A stretch of 64,000 bases of DNA from Lethocerus indicus. Lineage: Eukaryota; Arthropoda; Insecta; Hemiptera; Belostomatidae. How positions within the stretch are numbered: position 1 is the first letter of the stretch; every line of letters begins with the position of its first letter. The notes beneath the pieces were generated by a model, which was given only the letters and a program-made list of their open reading frames with translations, did not search any database and had not been told where the DNA came from. A program made the translations under genes and the position numbers. This document shows, one piece after another, positions 11,596-24,100 of the stretch. Where the stretch lies: positions 10,319,575 to 10,383,574 of the forward strand of contig JACDQD010000005.1 of NCBI GenBank assembly GCA_019843655.1, read 5' to 3'.

Positions 11596-14035
11596 AAATA
11601 TCTGTTTCTCTCCAGTAGGAAGAATGATGCTTTCTCGGACCGACGCGAAATGAACGACATGGCGAGTAAAACGCAAACTGAGTAACGCGACGCTGTATTA
11701 ACTAATTGTTCAACTCGTTAATTTATAATCTGAAAAGTCGTTAAATACTAATGGGCGTGTATGATTGGCAATATTAAACAATTCGTAACTATAGCACAGA
11801 AAAAAATCTGAAAATTTTCACGAATTTATGCATATGAACGAACAAGAGGTACATAATAACATAAAATTCGGTTGATATGTCATTATATTATTGAATGGTA
11901 AGAGACAGTTTACTACTATTATCAGATAACTCGGTTACTCGCTCCATTAAATATGTATTTTTCGCTGCTTCTAAAAAGATAGTCTTCAGTAATTTATGTG
12001 ATAGGGTATCTTTGATTCGATATAATTCAATGAAAAGATTTAACTGGAAATTGGATATGAGCCCCTCGGGTAAAATGAACCACGCCATCAGTAAATACAA
12101 CTCCGCAAAAAAATATTTCCGAACAATAAACATTTCCTCATTTTGTTACCGCGTGAAGTGGTACACAATATTTCATTCGAATTAATTCGTTCCGGTCGGC
12201 AAAACGAAAGCAGGAGAGACCGGGGGATGTTGGTAGGTAGTTCCGACAATTTCCCGATGCACGCGAAACCAGAAACAACTGGTTGAGTTGGCAAGAGTGA
12301 CGCCAACAAAATGAAATAAAGAAAGAGTTGAGTTACGGAGCGATGGGAGGGAAGAAAACGCGTTACGTGGCCGGGGCGTCCCCCTACGGTATAATGCGGG
12401 GCGCCTAGCCGGGGACTTCAAGAATCTGGTTAATAAATTTTCCTAGTTTATTTCTCCCCTCTGCTCCTTAGATTTAATATATTGTATAACGCTCGGTGCA
12501 CGTACCCGGCTGAGCGGTGCCCGCCTTCCGAGCAAATACAAATGTCACGTCTCTTCTTAAATACACCTAGTCTTGCACCTCGCCTCGGTCTTGGAAATTA
12601 CCCCAGGGACTTTACACTTTACCCGAGCACCTTTCGGTAGAAGAGATGAATTACAGAAATTGCTATCCCCGTACAGTGACGCGTCTGCGCTTAGTACACG
12701 GTCTAATGAAACGAAGAAATGTTTCAAAATATATCGCTCGTTGTTACTTATAAATTGGGCGAATGTTCCAATACACAGGCAGATAGATTCCAGTGACGAC
12801 TAAGAGTAAATCAAATACATATATATTATATATTTCAAATGACGAACAGGAATATAATTTTTATAAGATTATTATGCGATAAAATATTTTATAATATGAC
12901 AGTGAAGACTATTTATTTTTTCCTGTTTTATAGCAGTAATTTAATATTGTCAATATGCACCCACAAAGAGCTAAGTGAAAAAAATGTCTTCTTCCAATTG
13001 ACTAAAACCCTTCTATTACACCTTATCTATTGAATACATTGAATAAATTGAAGCCCATACCAAAACCGGCGTAAAAATTGGCAAGTTATTGCCAACCGAA
13101 TATACCTTGCCCGTTCGCGGTGATGTCTCATCAGCGCCGTTCGCATTTTATACCGATTTTCGAACAGCATCGTCGGCGGGCATTTCCAGAAATGAACCCT
13201 AAAAATCATAAATTTAGAATGAAATCATCGTATCGCGGGCGATACTTTGGACGTCCCATTTGGGCCGACGCGTAACCGAGAGCGGGCCGAGAGTGAGCAG
13301 AAATGACGTAGATAGCAGAGAGGACTCCTCCCGGCGGCCCTATCTCTTCCAACAGTCCAACGTTTATTTAAAAGTAAAGTAACGAGTTCGAGATAGCTGA
13401 GACGTGACGATAGGAAAAAATTTAACCGGGGGAACGGTTCGTTATCTGCCGCGTCTAAGCTTCAACTTCTCACAAATGTTAAGAGATATGAAAGTTTAAA
13501 GAAATCAAAGTGGAATTACTGGAAATGAATACTACTCAAGGTTGGATCGAGTTAATTTTCACTTGACTGTAGAACATTACTTCGCAGGATTGTGATAATT
13601 TAGGAGTAATTTTCATATTTCAATGCGATCAGCACGATAATAGGTTTGCTGGAGGTAAATTTGAATTCTAACTAGAGAAATAAAAAGGTTAGGAAAGGCG
13701 CATATATAATTGGATTAAGCTGTAGCAGCGTCTAGTACTAGATTACGAGAAAGCGAACCGACCTTGCTAGAGAGCAAAGAAAACGGAGGTTCTGAGGATG
13801 ACATTATTTTATTCACCACAAATGGACAAAGTTTGTTACGACTCAAAGGTCAATTGGTATCAAATCAGAATAAAAAGTGGCTTACGATTAGCCTATGTAT
13901 TTATTATACTTTTTCATATTAAAATGTTAGCATTTAAAATTAAAATAAGTTATGTCTCAGTACCTGGGGCCCCTAAGATCCATCTAAGGGAGGGAACGTC
14001 TGGCATCACCCCCACGCTCTTACGCGCTAATTAAA
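11596..14035. other. gene-free AT-rich stretch
   Basis: AT-rich with CpG-containing patches at about 12200-12420 and 13230-13350. No exon-like frame, tRNA or mobile element recognised. Confidence 0.45.
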
Positions 14036-16110
14036 GTAGAGGTGGGGTGGCGGCCTACTAGTCGGCCGACAGACGGACCAGAGGCCCGCTTCCACCAGTC
14101 ATTTCTCATCGACAATAGTTCCCTCCGTCTCCTATTGAATAGCACAGGAAATCCTGGAGCGAGACAGAAGGGTGGAATAGCGAGTCACCTGTTACCGCCC
14201 CGCTGTTACTCTCGCCGGGGGGTGCCGGCTAATTGATGGCCCCCGCCTAACGACAATGAGCGCCCCGCCCGCGCCCCCAATTGTCCGTTAAATCATCTAA
14301 TCGCCGACCCATATGCGAAGACATAAGGTGGGGATACGTAACCGAGGAAACTGCAGAAAACGGTGATACGGTCTACTCCCAATTTATTAAGGCCGAGCTG
14401 TTTTCGGACTGCCAAAAAACCGCTCGTCGAAAAGATCGATATAAAAAAATTTACTTGTATAATTAAGCGGGATCTATTTCCGATAGTCGTAATCGCGTCT
14501 TATCAGATCCGATTATATTTTTTTATAAATTACATTTTAAGAATTCCATTTATTTCTATAAACGGTGCGTTGACAACATATTCGTTGTTCGAATGCGTAG
14601 GTCGGAACTACACATTCCATTACCCGACTGAAATCGATGTTATTCCTACCAAAAGAAATCCTCGCAGATGCCAACCGTCGAATCGGCTCGTTAAATCAGA
14701 GCGCGTGCAAGAATTCGAGCTATTTTCTGAGCGTTACGATTTAATATCCACTTTTCCGTCGGAATGAAGTTTTAATCTCGCGTTAGCGAATCGTACGAAC
14801 TCGAGGCGCAATTGGCGGTGCGAAAGGGCGCGCTTTCGCGCCAAGGTAAACCCGTCGTGGTGAGAAGTGATAGCGCTCCCCGGTTGGGAAAAAAAAAGCG
14901 GCGGCGACCCACAAAAATCGCGGCCGGTTCCCCCCGACACACGGGCAAACACAAAAGAAAAAACAACCCTCGTCGGTGAAGAGCGCGGTCCTCTGCGGGC
15001 TACCCTCAACCTGTTTGCCGAGTATATTGGTACAGTGTAGTGCTGGCCCATGGAGGAGGGGGGCTCGCTTTAGACCGTCTACACAATACGATACACCACT
15101 ATTGAGGGGTCTCGCCGTGAATGCCGGCCGCCCCGCCCGGCCACTCCAATCGAAGCCCCATTATTTAGCGAGCCCTGGATTAGAGAGCGGCCGCCCTACG
15201 CCCTACGCCCCACGCACAGCCGCGATATTGCGATCGCTCACATTGTAATTGGCCCACAATATGGCAATCGCGAGTGTCAATAATGGAGGAGGGACCGGGG
15301 CCAGCATTACCGGACCGGCCACTATTGACAGGGAAACAGTAATCCTCTGGCCGCAGGCTAATGGACTGCCATCACCCCACCGCTCAGTCCGAGTAGCCGT
15401 CTTTGACCTCTCCCTCCCTAATCTTCTAATTAAGGACGGTTCCAGTTTGTCCGACAAAGGGAACCTCGGCGATAACGACTGAAATTCTTAATTCCGGACA
15501 ATTTCAGAAAGACGAGAATACAATAATCATTTGCATAATGAAATACAACTCCAGGAATATTCTTATTGATTATTACATTATTTGGATGGCATTAAAATAT
15601 CAATCGGCAGAATTTTGATATATCGGGGAAGCAATATCTGTTTGCAACTAATATTAATGTATACGGTAACCCACATATGAAACTACATTGTAAAAACATG
15701 TACCGATAGCCCTCGGTCGGCATTCCGGGGGCCAAATGGCCTTGTGTAGCCCACAACAAGGCAGCGGTCGGCATTCCTGAGTCCGCCCACATCCAGGCCC
15801 GGGCCCCGCCCCCTCCCTCACCCCGACAACCCCCCGGAGGCGGACGAACCCAACAAATGAAGAGGAATAATTAATGCGCTCCGCCGGAGGAAACTAAATC
15901 ATAAATAGGATTTCGCATTCGTCCCGGTTCGCAGCTCCGCCCGGGAAGACAATGGGTCGCGGATTCGTTTCGATTATTTTCATAAACTCGAAATCAGGGC
16001 CGCGCAATTACGGCCCCCGGTCTCGGATTCTGGCCCAACTCCAAGCAGAGCCCGCGCTAAATACGCCCTGCTGGGTCTTTACGATAACGCCGTTCTCGAA
16101 GTGATACGTT
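14036..16110. other. extended CpG-rich region in three blocks
   Basis: CpG-rich blocks at about 14040-14290, 14780-15480 and 15690-16110, separated by AT-rich DNA. A 13-base direct repeat, CGGTCGGCATTCC, occurs at about 15715 and 15763. Frames on both strands (for example 105 aa minus at 14734-15051 and 84 aa minus at 15203-15457) overlap one another antisense and show no conserved domain. The density of CpG marks this as probable unmethylated regulatory DNA rather than coding sequence. Confidence 0.4.
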
Positions 16111-19100
16111 ACTCAGTCAAGAAAGGAAAGCCATTTGTACGTTCATTAGGGCGGCCTCATCGTCCGATTAGGAACACGGCTATTCATCAACCGACCGCCT
16201 GCACCGTTAAAACATTATATTCTAGTTACGGTGACACTACGATTTCGAGTAACCACACCTTATGTCATTCAGTCGGAATTCACGAGTCCGCAACGATAAA
16301 TTATTATTATAATTAATATTATTATTATATAGACTACGGTTAAACCGACTGGTCGGCATGTAGCAAATAAGTAATTAAAAGATGGGGGGAAATATAGATA
16401 AGAAATGAGGACAAAACATTGGGGGTATACTCCTATTATCCGTCCTTTAGGTTGCACATTATAAGAATCGAAAAGTGGGCTTTGTCGTCGTCGTAGGTGG
16501 AAAATATGGTAGAGGCCTTCAGCCGGGATTGGCGAAGGTATGGTTGGGTGGCCACCGTTGCGGAAGAGAAGACGCCCCGCGGAGTGCTCGAGCCGAGGAA
16601 CAGGGCTGGATGATTATGCGGAGTCACGGCTCCTCTTAGCGCCGACTCTTATCGGAAATACCCAGAGCACACTCTCCGCCCGCGGGGGCCGCTCGTAAAC
16701 AAACGCTCCAATTTACAACAAAAAACGAGAAAAATATACCGAAACTCCACTTCCACGTGTCTCCAAGAACCAAATGAAATCCGACCCTTTTATAGGGGCC
16801 CTTAAAATTTAGAGCCGGAAGTTTATTTTTTCAAACTGGATCTTTATCTATAAACGAATATTTGTGTCCCGATAATATGGATATAGATTCAATCAAATTC
16901 CATACATAAAGAGAGGGAATTTGTCGACTTTTTGTGATATCTAAATAATATAAAAGTCCAACTATACACGAAATAATTTAACAGGATACTCCAAGTTAAT
17001 GGGAACAGAAATAATGAAATCACTAACGTGAAAAATCAAATACGAAGCGAAAAAAGTGAAGAAATCCTTGGACGGCGTACACCACGAAAATCACTGGTTT
17101 CTGAATGCAATGGGCATAATATTGAATGATTTATGACCATATAACAGTATATTATTTTATCCTGGTAATAACATGTCTAGATTTTCAACCGGTCGATAAG
17201 TGAGTAAATTGAAATAGTGCGTTCGGAAATGGAAACATCCTACAACGACCAGTTCTTTCAATAAATTAAACCTTCGCACTGTTTATTAACATTTAATCTT
17301 AACGGTCACATATCAACTGTTGAAACTGCATTATTATTTTTCACCGCTTGGTTTTTTTAAGGGTACATTTTTCACTAGATTCTAATTAGTTTCGCAAGTT
17401 ATAATAATTCATATTTTTTCTGATTTGATAACGATAATTTGCGTTTGATTTCCGATTTAAATAAATTATTATAGCCTAATAATGTTCTATAAAATGCCCA
17501 ACTAGGTATTTCCTGTTACTTTCTCCGAAATGCCTCGGATTTATAATCCGTTTTTCTAATTTTTGTATTCGCACTTGCGCTCAGCTTTCCACTAGTCAAA
17601 TACTTTATTGGAGTCTGCGTCTCGCGAGATTTAGATTTATAGGATCCCCGCATATAAACGTGTTCGTATAATTTGTGAGGATTTGAAACGGAGGGCTGGT
17701 TGGCGGGGCGGGAGGGGGGGTTAGTGGGAGCGTGAAGCATGCCACCGGCGGCCAGATTTATTGCGTGCATGACTCATTCTTGTCCTACACCCGCAGTTTA
17801 TAACGACACGCTTTATACGACATTAACAGGCGGATAATGCGGTAGTTTGTAGCACCGCTAGAGGCGAGCACCGCTGACGGCCAATCCGGCCGGCCCGACT
17901 TTACGATCGAAAAATGATATTGATCACCGTTATTCAAACACATAGCCCAATGATCCTCTTTATTGTATCCGGATACAAATAATGGCCGTTACTTGAATAG
18001 CAACTAAATTTTTATGGCAACGAGAGAATGTAATATCACTAAAGTATACAAGAATTTGTATTCACATTTTGAATGTCAGGGAATGAGACCGAAGCCACCG
18101 ACTATCGGTTAGATACAGTAAATTCGCGTGGTCATTTCTAATAGATTTTCTGTGTAAGTAGGTTATAATTTATCCAAGAAATTTCTGATAATTGGTCCAA
18201 AAAATTGTTAAATAAATGATAAACCTTGTGTTTAATAACATATATATCTATGCAATCATTCGACAACCTATAAAATGCAAAGGCGTTGCATTTCATTTCG
18301 TTGCGAATGGTCTGTAAATAATTTGTTTTTATAATAGATATAATATATTATACAACCTTCGATATCTTTTACATACCGTAAATTGTTTTCTCGAGACTCG
18401 TTTCTAATCGCACAACCGGGAATACAAGATAATAAATCTGCGGGCTGCGGCGGAGTCCTCCGCTCGTATGAAGATTTACTAATAAGATTTGCTTATTGGC
18501 CGGCAATCAGAAAGCGGGGATCGCCAACGGCCTAAATACGGGCGGTTATAAATCCAGTGCGCGAACATCTTCGCCGTCGCACTCCTTCGTTAGGCCCCCT
18601 AATCAACAAGTAGACCGACAGTCGTACCCGGGGCACATTGCTGAATGCATAAGAGACCAGCAGCGGGGGGCATAGGCTTCGCTAATAGAGAGGTCTCACT
18701 AAATAATGTGATGAGATCACCGGACAATATGACGAATGAAAAATGGCCCCCGTCCCTTTTACAACCGGACATTACCAGCCGACAAGATTTTTAGACGGTC
18801 ACATCTGCACTTATAGCTCATTAATTAACCATTCGAAACATTTACAGAGATCGTTACTGGATAGTAAAATCGTCCGAATGAAGAGAAAAAAACGTGGGGG
18901 CAATGATGATTACATTTTACATCTCCCGGCAAAACATAGCTTCATTACGAATGCGGCATTCGTGAGCTTTGTAGATTTTTAATGCAAATTAAGAGGTCGC
19001 GGGAAAATGCACTTTAATATTTGAATTTACTCTCATAATCGATCCAAATCGAAGGACTTCGCGACTGAATGCCATTGGGACGTTAAGAATAAATATACCG

Positions 19101-20984
19101 TCGTGGCGCAATCCTCATCCTTCAGTCGAGGAGTGGAACGAACCCAGCCAGCGTTCATGTAACTTTCCAACGCGAAATTAACGAATCGCGTATCGAAATA
19201 ATACTAAGGACTGAGGAAATTAGCCGTGAAGTGACAATTGTCAGTTTACCGGGCACCAAATTGTTGTCGCGGTGCATTTTCCAATCATGAAATTTGCATA
19301 GTGCAGGTGTTGAAAATTGCAGGAGCCGACAGGACAGCGCCGATGAAAGATTTATGGGCGAGACAATGGGAGGCCGCCGCGGCCCAACCTCAACCCACAG
19401 ACCTCCGTTTCGAGGCTGCAATAACGCGGTGATTTGCGGAACACGAATTCCTCGATGATTAAGTTCAGTTTTGGAATAGGCTATTTGAAATAACTCACCG
19501 GTCCCCGAGAACCGTGTCGGGAATTGATTGGAATATTCTGAAAAGCACAGTTAACAGTTACAATCACTGGTGTAAGAAGTTATTATCTTTACTGAAGAAT
19601 CTAAATTATAACCATTACCAATTACACGTTTATTGATTCTCCTATAAAAGGTTGTATTATTTAAGGATAACATTTATTTTTCTACTATACGTATCGTCTG
19701 GCCATGCTCAGAATTAGGCATGCTTTATAGTAGCAATGAGAGTAAAATTCATAGTAAATACATTATGAAAAAGTTCAGTTTGTAGCACACAGTTGTATGT
19801 AACGCACACAAAAGGTCTTTAACAAACATGTAAGTAGCAGATAGAGAACACTTTATATAGTGTTCCTATGGAAAGGTAATTTAGAACTAATGTAAGGTTT
19901 ATTCTAAAATGATGAGAATTTGTAAGAATTAAGTGAACATAAGAAAGTAAGAGAGTTTATAGAGAAACTAATATTAAAATGGAATGGGTAATGCACGAAA
20001 TAGAAAATATTAAATTACACCTTTCTTTTATGTCTACCTTTCTGATAGTAGGAACACCGCAGGCGCGTATTGTACCTAAGAAAACCCCGACATCGTACGG
20101 CCGATAAACGAAGAGAGGTGAGGGTAAATAATATGTTTTTTTAAACGCCAAATTACAAAAGGGCCCGTTACATAATTCACGGCGCTCTCAAAAGAAACAC
20201 AACCTCCGGGGTGTAGAATGCAAATCGATTGTTATAGAAGGCCGGGCTGACCAGAGGCGTGACTCCTCGAGCGTTTCTCAAACGCTTAACAAGTAAGTCA
20301 CCGGGGAGCGTGAATCCTCTCTCGGCTCATTGAATTGTTAAGCCGGGGTTCGTGACTTATGGCTGTTTTTATGCCGGTAATCGCTCCTAGTTCTTAGGCG
20401 ATTCGGATTCACGGCCGGGCTCCGCCCGCGAGCACAATGGGCGCCCGCGATTTATGAGACCCCAGGTGCCCCTCCCCCACATCCCTTTCTCGCTTCCTCC
20501 CGGACCTTCTTCCCCGTCTAAACCCGAAAATGGAAATACGAATATGAAAGGATTTCACCGACAACTTTGAACAAACTACGCCCCGGTAGTTTCTTACTCC
20601 CATTGATTGCCAGGATGAACGCTCTGAAACTAGACCAGACCAGGGGTGCAGGGAGAATTCCGGAAAATGGTAAAGTAAGCGTCATTAAAAGTATTGCATA
20701 TAATTAATACTTTAATTCTTCCTGACCTAAAACACGAATATTATTAGTTTCACATATTAATATATGGGGTCCTTATCATCTTTGAAGAATCAATCGCTGT
20801 AAAGGACTTACTTTGGACTGGGATTTATCGAATAAATATCATCAATGGCAAAAGTCCATATGAAGGAATTAAATTCTAGAACAGCGATAGAAACGTAGCC
20901 GAAATGAATATATACGAAACCGAAATAAAACATTTCTAAACCGAGGCTCGTGATGGAGGAAATGAGGTGTGTGCTCAGCGGGAC
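16111..20984. other. gene-free stretch, alternating AT-rich and CpG-rich
   Basis: A TTA/TAA-rich low-complexity run at about 16298-16331. CpG-rich patches at 16540-16720, 17680-17910 (two GAGCACCGCT/TAGCACCGCT words 20 bases apart), 18440-18680, 19330-19440 and 20170-20490. A small perfect hairpin (GAACACT arms, 19846-19865) is present. TATAAA at 18547 lies in CpG-rich context but I see no initiator at the right spacing. No gene recognised. Confidence 0.45.
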
Positions 20985-21140
20985 CAGACGATGGCTAGCG
21001 GACCGGGCGCCATGTTGGTTTGCAAGAGCGTTGGCATATTAATAACAGGTGATTCAATTGTTTGGCCATGTTGAGGCCGGGCACAGCCATTACCTCCTCC
21101 TCCTCCTTCTCCTCCTTCTCTTCCTCCTCCTCCTCCAGAC
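20985..21140. promoter_or_regulatory. candidate PRE-like module (GCCAT words plus CTC repeat)
   Basis: Three GCCAT words lie within about 90 bases (GCGCCATGTTGG at 21007, GGCCATGTTG near 21064, and AGCCATTACC near 21086), immediately followed by the CTC trinucleotide repeat at 21092-21136. PHO/YY1-type words next to GA/CT-rich DNA suggest a Polycomb or GAGA-factor element. The overlapping frames here encode Leu or Arg/Glu runs and are spurious. Confidence 0.3.
21092..21136 (-). repeat. imperfect (CTC)n / (GAG)n microsatellite
   Basis: About 45 bases of CTC/CTT trinucleotide repeat on the plus strand, GAG-rich on the minus strand. Frames across it give poly-Leu or poly-Glu/Arg and should not be called as genes. 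Confidence 0.9.
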
Positions 21141-24100
21141 AATCGTCTCTGGACGTGACACTCCCCCAAATGTCATGGTAGCCTCCGACGAATACATTAT
21201 TGCTGCGGTCCCACATTTCTCATCAGTACGCGCTTTCCCAAAGGACTTAATCTTGCACGCGGCAAGCTGGTTTCCAACCACAACCGTCGACATAAATAAG
21301 AAACTAAAAAGAAATTAAGTGACCAATCTATGTTTTAGCCAATTAAGCGATCTTAAACACTCTTAATTAAATATTTGGCTTCTAGTTAAATAAAACTAAC
21401 TCTGGAGAATTACTTTCTCTCTTACTTGAAAACTTAATAATCAAAGGGATTTTTTCATTTAGTGCAGGCTCATTATTATGAATCTCATCAATTTCTATTT
21501 GCGTGTTAATATTAAACTCACACCTGAACTACTGATGGTATTGATGTATTATCACATAAATTTAATTCTGTAATATTTTTGTAGATTTTATACTTAGGCA
21601 ATAAGAATAACACATTTGAAGTAAACCAACTGGAATTTTCTTATACATTATTCTTAAAAACTTTTTAGGAGTATCAACCATTTTACATTTTATTTCAAGA
21701 GACTATGGTCCCTTATAAAAGAATACCTAGAAATTGTCTAGAAAGAGCTCGGGAAGACAGCGAAGGCCAGGGGGGAGAAGGTCCCCTCGGGTTAAACAAA
21801 TAAATATTAGGGACGGGTCTTCCCTAAACGGCGGGACGAGGACTGGGCAACAAGCGTCCTTGTTAAAATCGACGTCCGAAGCTTTTTCGGATGATTAAAA
21901 TTCTCTCGGCGCTCCCTTCCCTCCCTCGCCGTCTCGTCTCCTCTTGGCAATTATTATCGAGGAGGTCGGCCTATGCGCCCCGGCCACACCTTCTCCAATA
22001 CTCCGCCGGCGTTTATAAATTATTTATCCCCACTTGACGTTTGATAAGGTACATGAAACATGAAGGAGACGGGCGCCAGGGCCGCGCTCGTTAATCCTCA
22101 ATAGGATTATGCGAGTCCCGAGATTGATGACCTCCAACAAATTATAGATGATACGTCAATAAAACTTTTCGGATTCGCCATGCGCTCAATTTATGGCCGA
22201 ATCACGCAGTAGGACCGGTGGCCGTGCTAGTAGCGCAAGGGACCGAAAATTGTTTACCGTACCCATTACACTTTAATATATTCAGAAAATTCTGGATCAC
22301 AATTAGCCTACATTTACATTGACAGGTAATAATAAAACATTATCTCTCGGGCCAATTGGGATATATTCCAGTTCTCCAGATGATTTGTTGCTCTCCATTT
22401 GTGATCTAACTTCAAGCTGCGTCCATTGATAAGTCGAGCCATTAAAATAACAAAACAATACGATGAAATCTAGCAATCGCACAGTAAACAGTACTTTAAA
22501 GAAATTAAGCATTTAAGTAATTTTATTTCAATAATTACATTGAAACTAGGTGATTTACGATTGAAAATCGACAACTTAAATACTGAAAAAGGTGGGAAAG
22601 TTGGCGCATGAATGCCATGTGCCAAGATCGAGTGTTTCTAAATCTACACCTATGACTGGACTTGGGAATGGAAATATTCATAAATTGTTGATCTCGAATA
22701 TCAGATCTTAATGTATAAGTCACTTGATAGCAAAAAGAGGATGAATAATTTTCATGTCGTAGAGCGAGGTTTCGGAGCGGACACAATGAGGAGAGAGGAG
22801 GAAGACGCCCACATCCGAGGTAACGACAGGTTTACGATTTGAATAATCCCGACAAGTTCCCGATTCAAATTGGCCATGACTTATCACGGGTCGGTTAACG
22901 AACGAGGCAAGATTTCGCTACTGGAAAACCGACAGGAAACAGGGATATTATACGAACCGGGTGCTGAATATTCCCGAGTTTTTAAAAATATGTAATCGCA
23001 ATAAATAACGTTATATATTTTATCGGAGGGGTATTAATCCTGACAAATATGGAGACACAGAGTGTAACTTATGACAGCTTTATGACGCGGACCGTCCTAC
23101 GCCGTTTAATTCAAATTACCGGCGAATAGTCAACTGGCCAAAGGTTTATGCACTGGACGGAAATGGCAGACGCGGGGCTAATTTATGGAGAGTGAGTTTA
23201 TAAACTTCTAATACAAGTTTAGTTTATACATTTAAGGAAAAGAAGATATTTGCTACTAACCTATAAAATTATGATATTATTTATTATGATAAACTAAAAG
23301 GAACTATATAAATGTTTAATGGAAGGCATATTTCGAACATCGCCTCATGAATACGGAAGGTACTAATCAAATAGAAAATAGGAATAACCAGTCTCAGAAA
23401 TAATAAGCTGACTGTAAGAGTTACGCATTCAGTCTCACAAATATTTTTCTGTTTATTGCGTTATGAGCGCATCCGGAAAAAATAATTTGGAGTCCAGAAC
23501 CGGTACCCCTCGGTGGTTGACCCTGTGATCAGTATTTTAATCGTCCCCAGTATAGGGACGCCCCTTCTCTCAGTTTTTAATTTAAAAAAAGTTTTCTGTT
23601 GTAATATATGCATGTTAAGATGCACTGTGTTGAAACACCGATGTTGTAAATACGGTAGTAGGTAACCAGAAGGTATAGAAGGAAGCATAAGCCGGTAGGA
23701 ATTATCACGACGATATTCGTTCAAACGTGATTTGAGTCATTGAATTATTTTATCATTTATAGTTAAGGGGGCCGAGGGTGTTCAGAAAATGATTTGTGGC
23801 GTTAAACACGTTAAGTAACACTTGAGTAACGAAGAACCGAAAAAGCGGGAAGTAAAAGCGGAAAGAGATTAGGGACGGGGTCTGGGCAAAAATCGAAGGG
23901 AACGCAGAAAGGCCCGTGGAGAGCGGGAGGGGGCGCCGACACGACGTAGGACGCGAAACGTCAGCGTTTAAAAATTATAACCGGGGCACGGAGGGGGACC
24001 CCCCAGTTTAATCAAATGCACGGGCGGTCCCCAGAGGGCCCCGGCCTCTTTTATTACGGGGAGAAACAAGATATGTCATTAAGATCAATAACGCGGGGAG

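Noticed and set aside
17850..17880. CCGCTAGAGGCGAGC, partly CTCF-like
   Set aside because: The alignment to the vertebrate CTCF core lacks one G in the GGGGG block. Too weak to report as a site.
18541..18590. TATAAA in CpG-rich DNA as a possible core promoter
   Set aside because: No initiator or downstream element at the expected spacing, and TTATAAA is also a common homeodomain/Caudal-type word in this window.
23650..23670. CGGTAGTAGGTAACC, recalling let-7
   Set aside because: The seed GAGGTAG is not intact and no matching hairpin arm is seen nearby.
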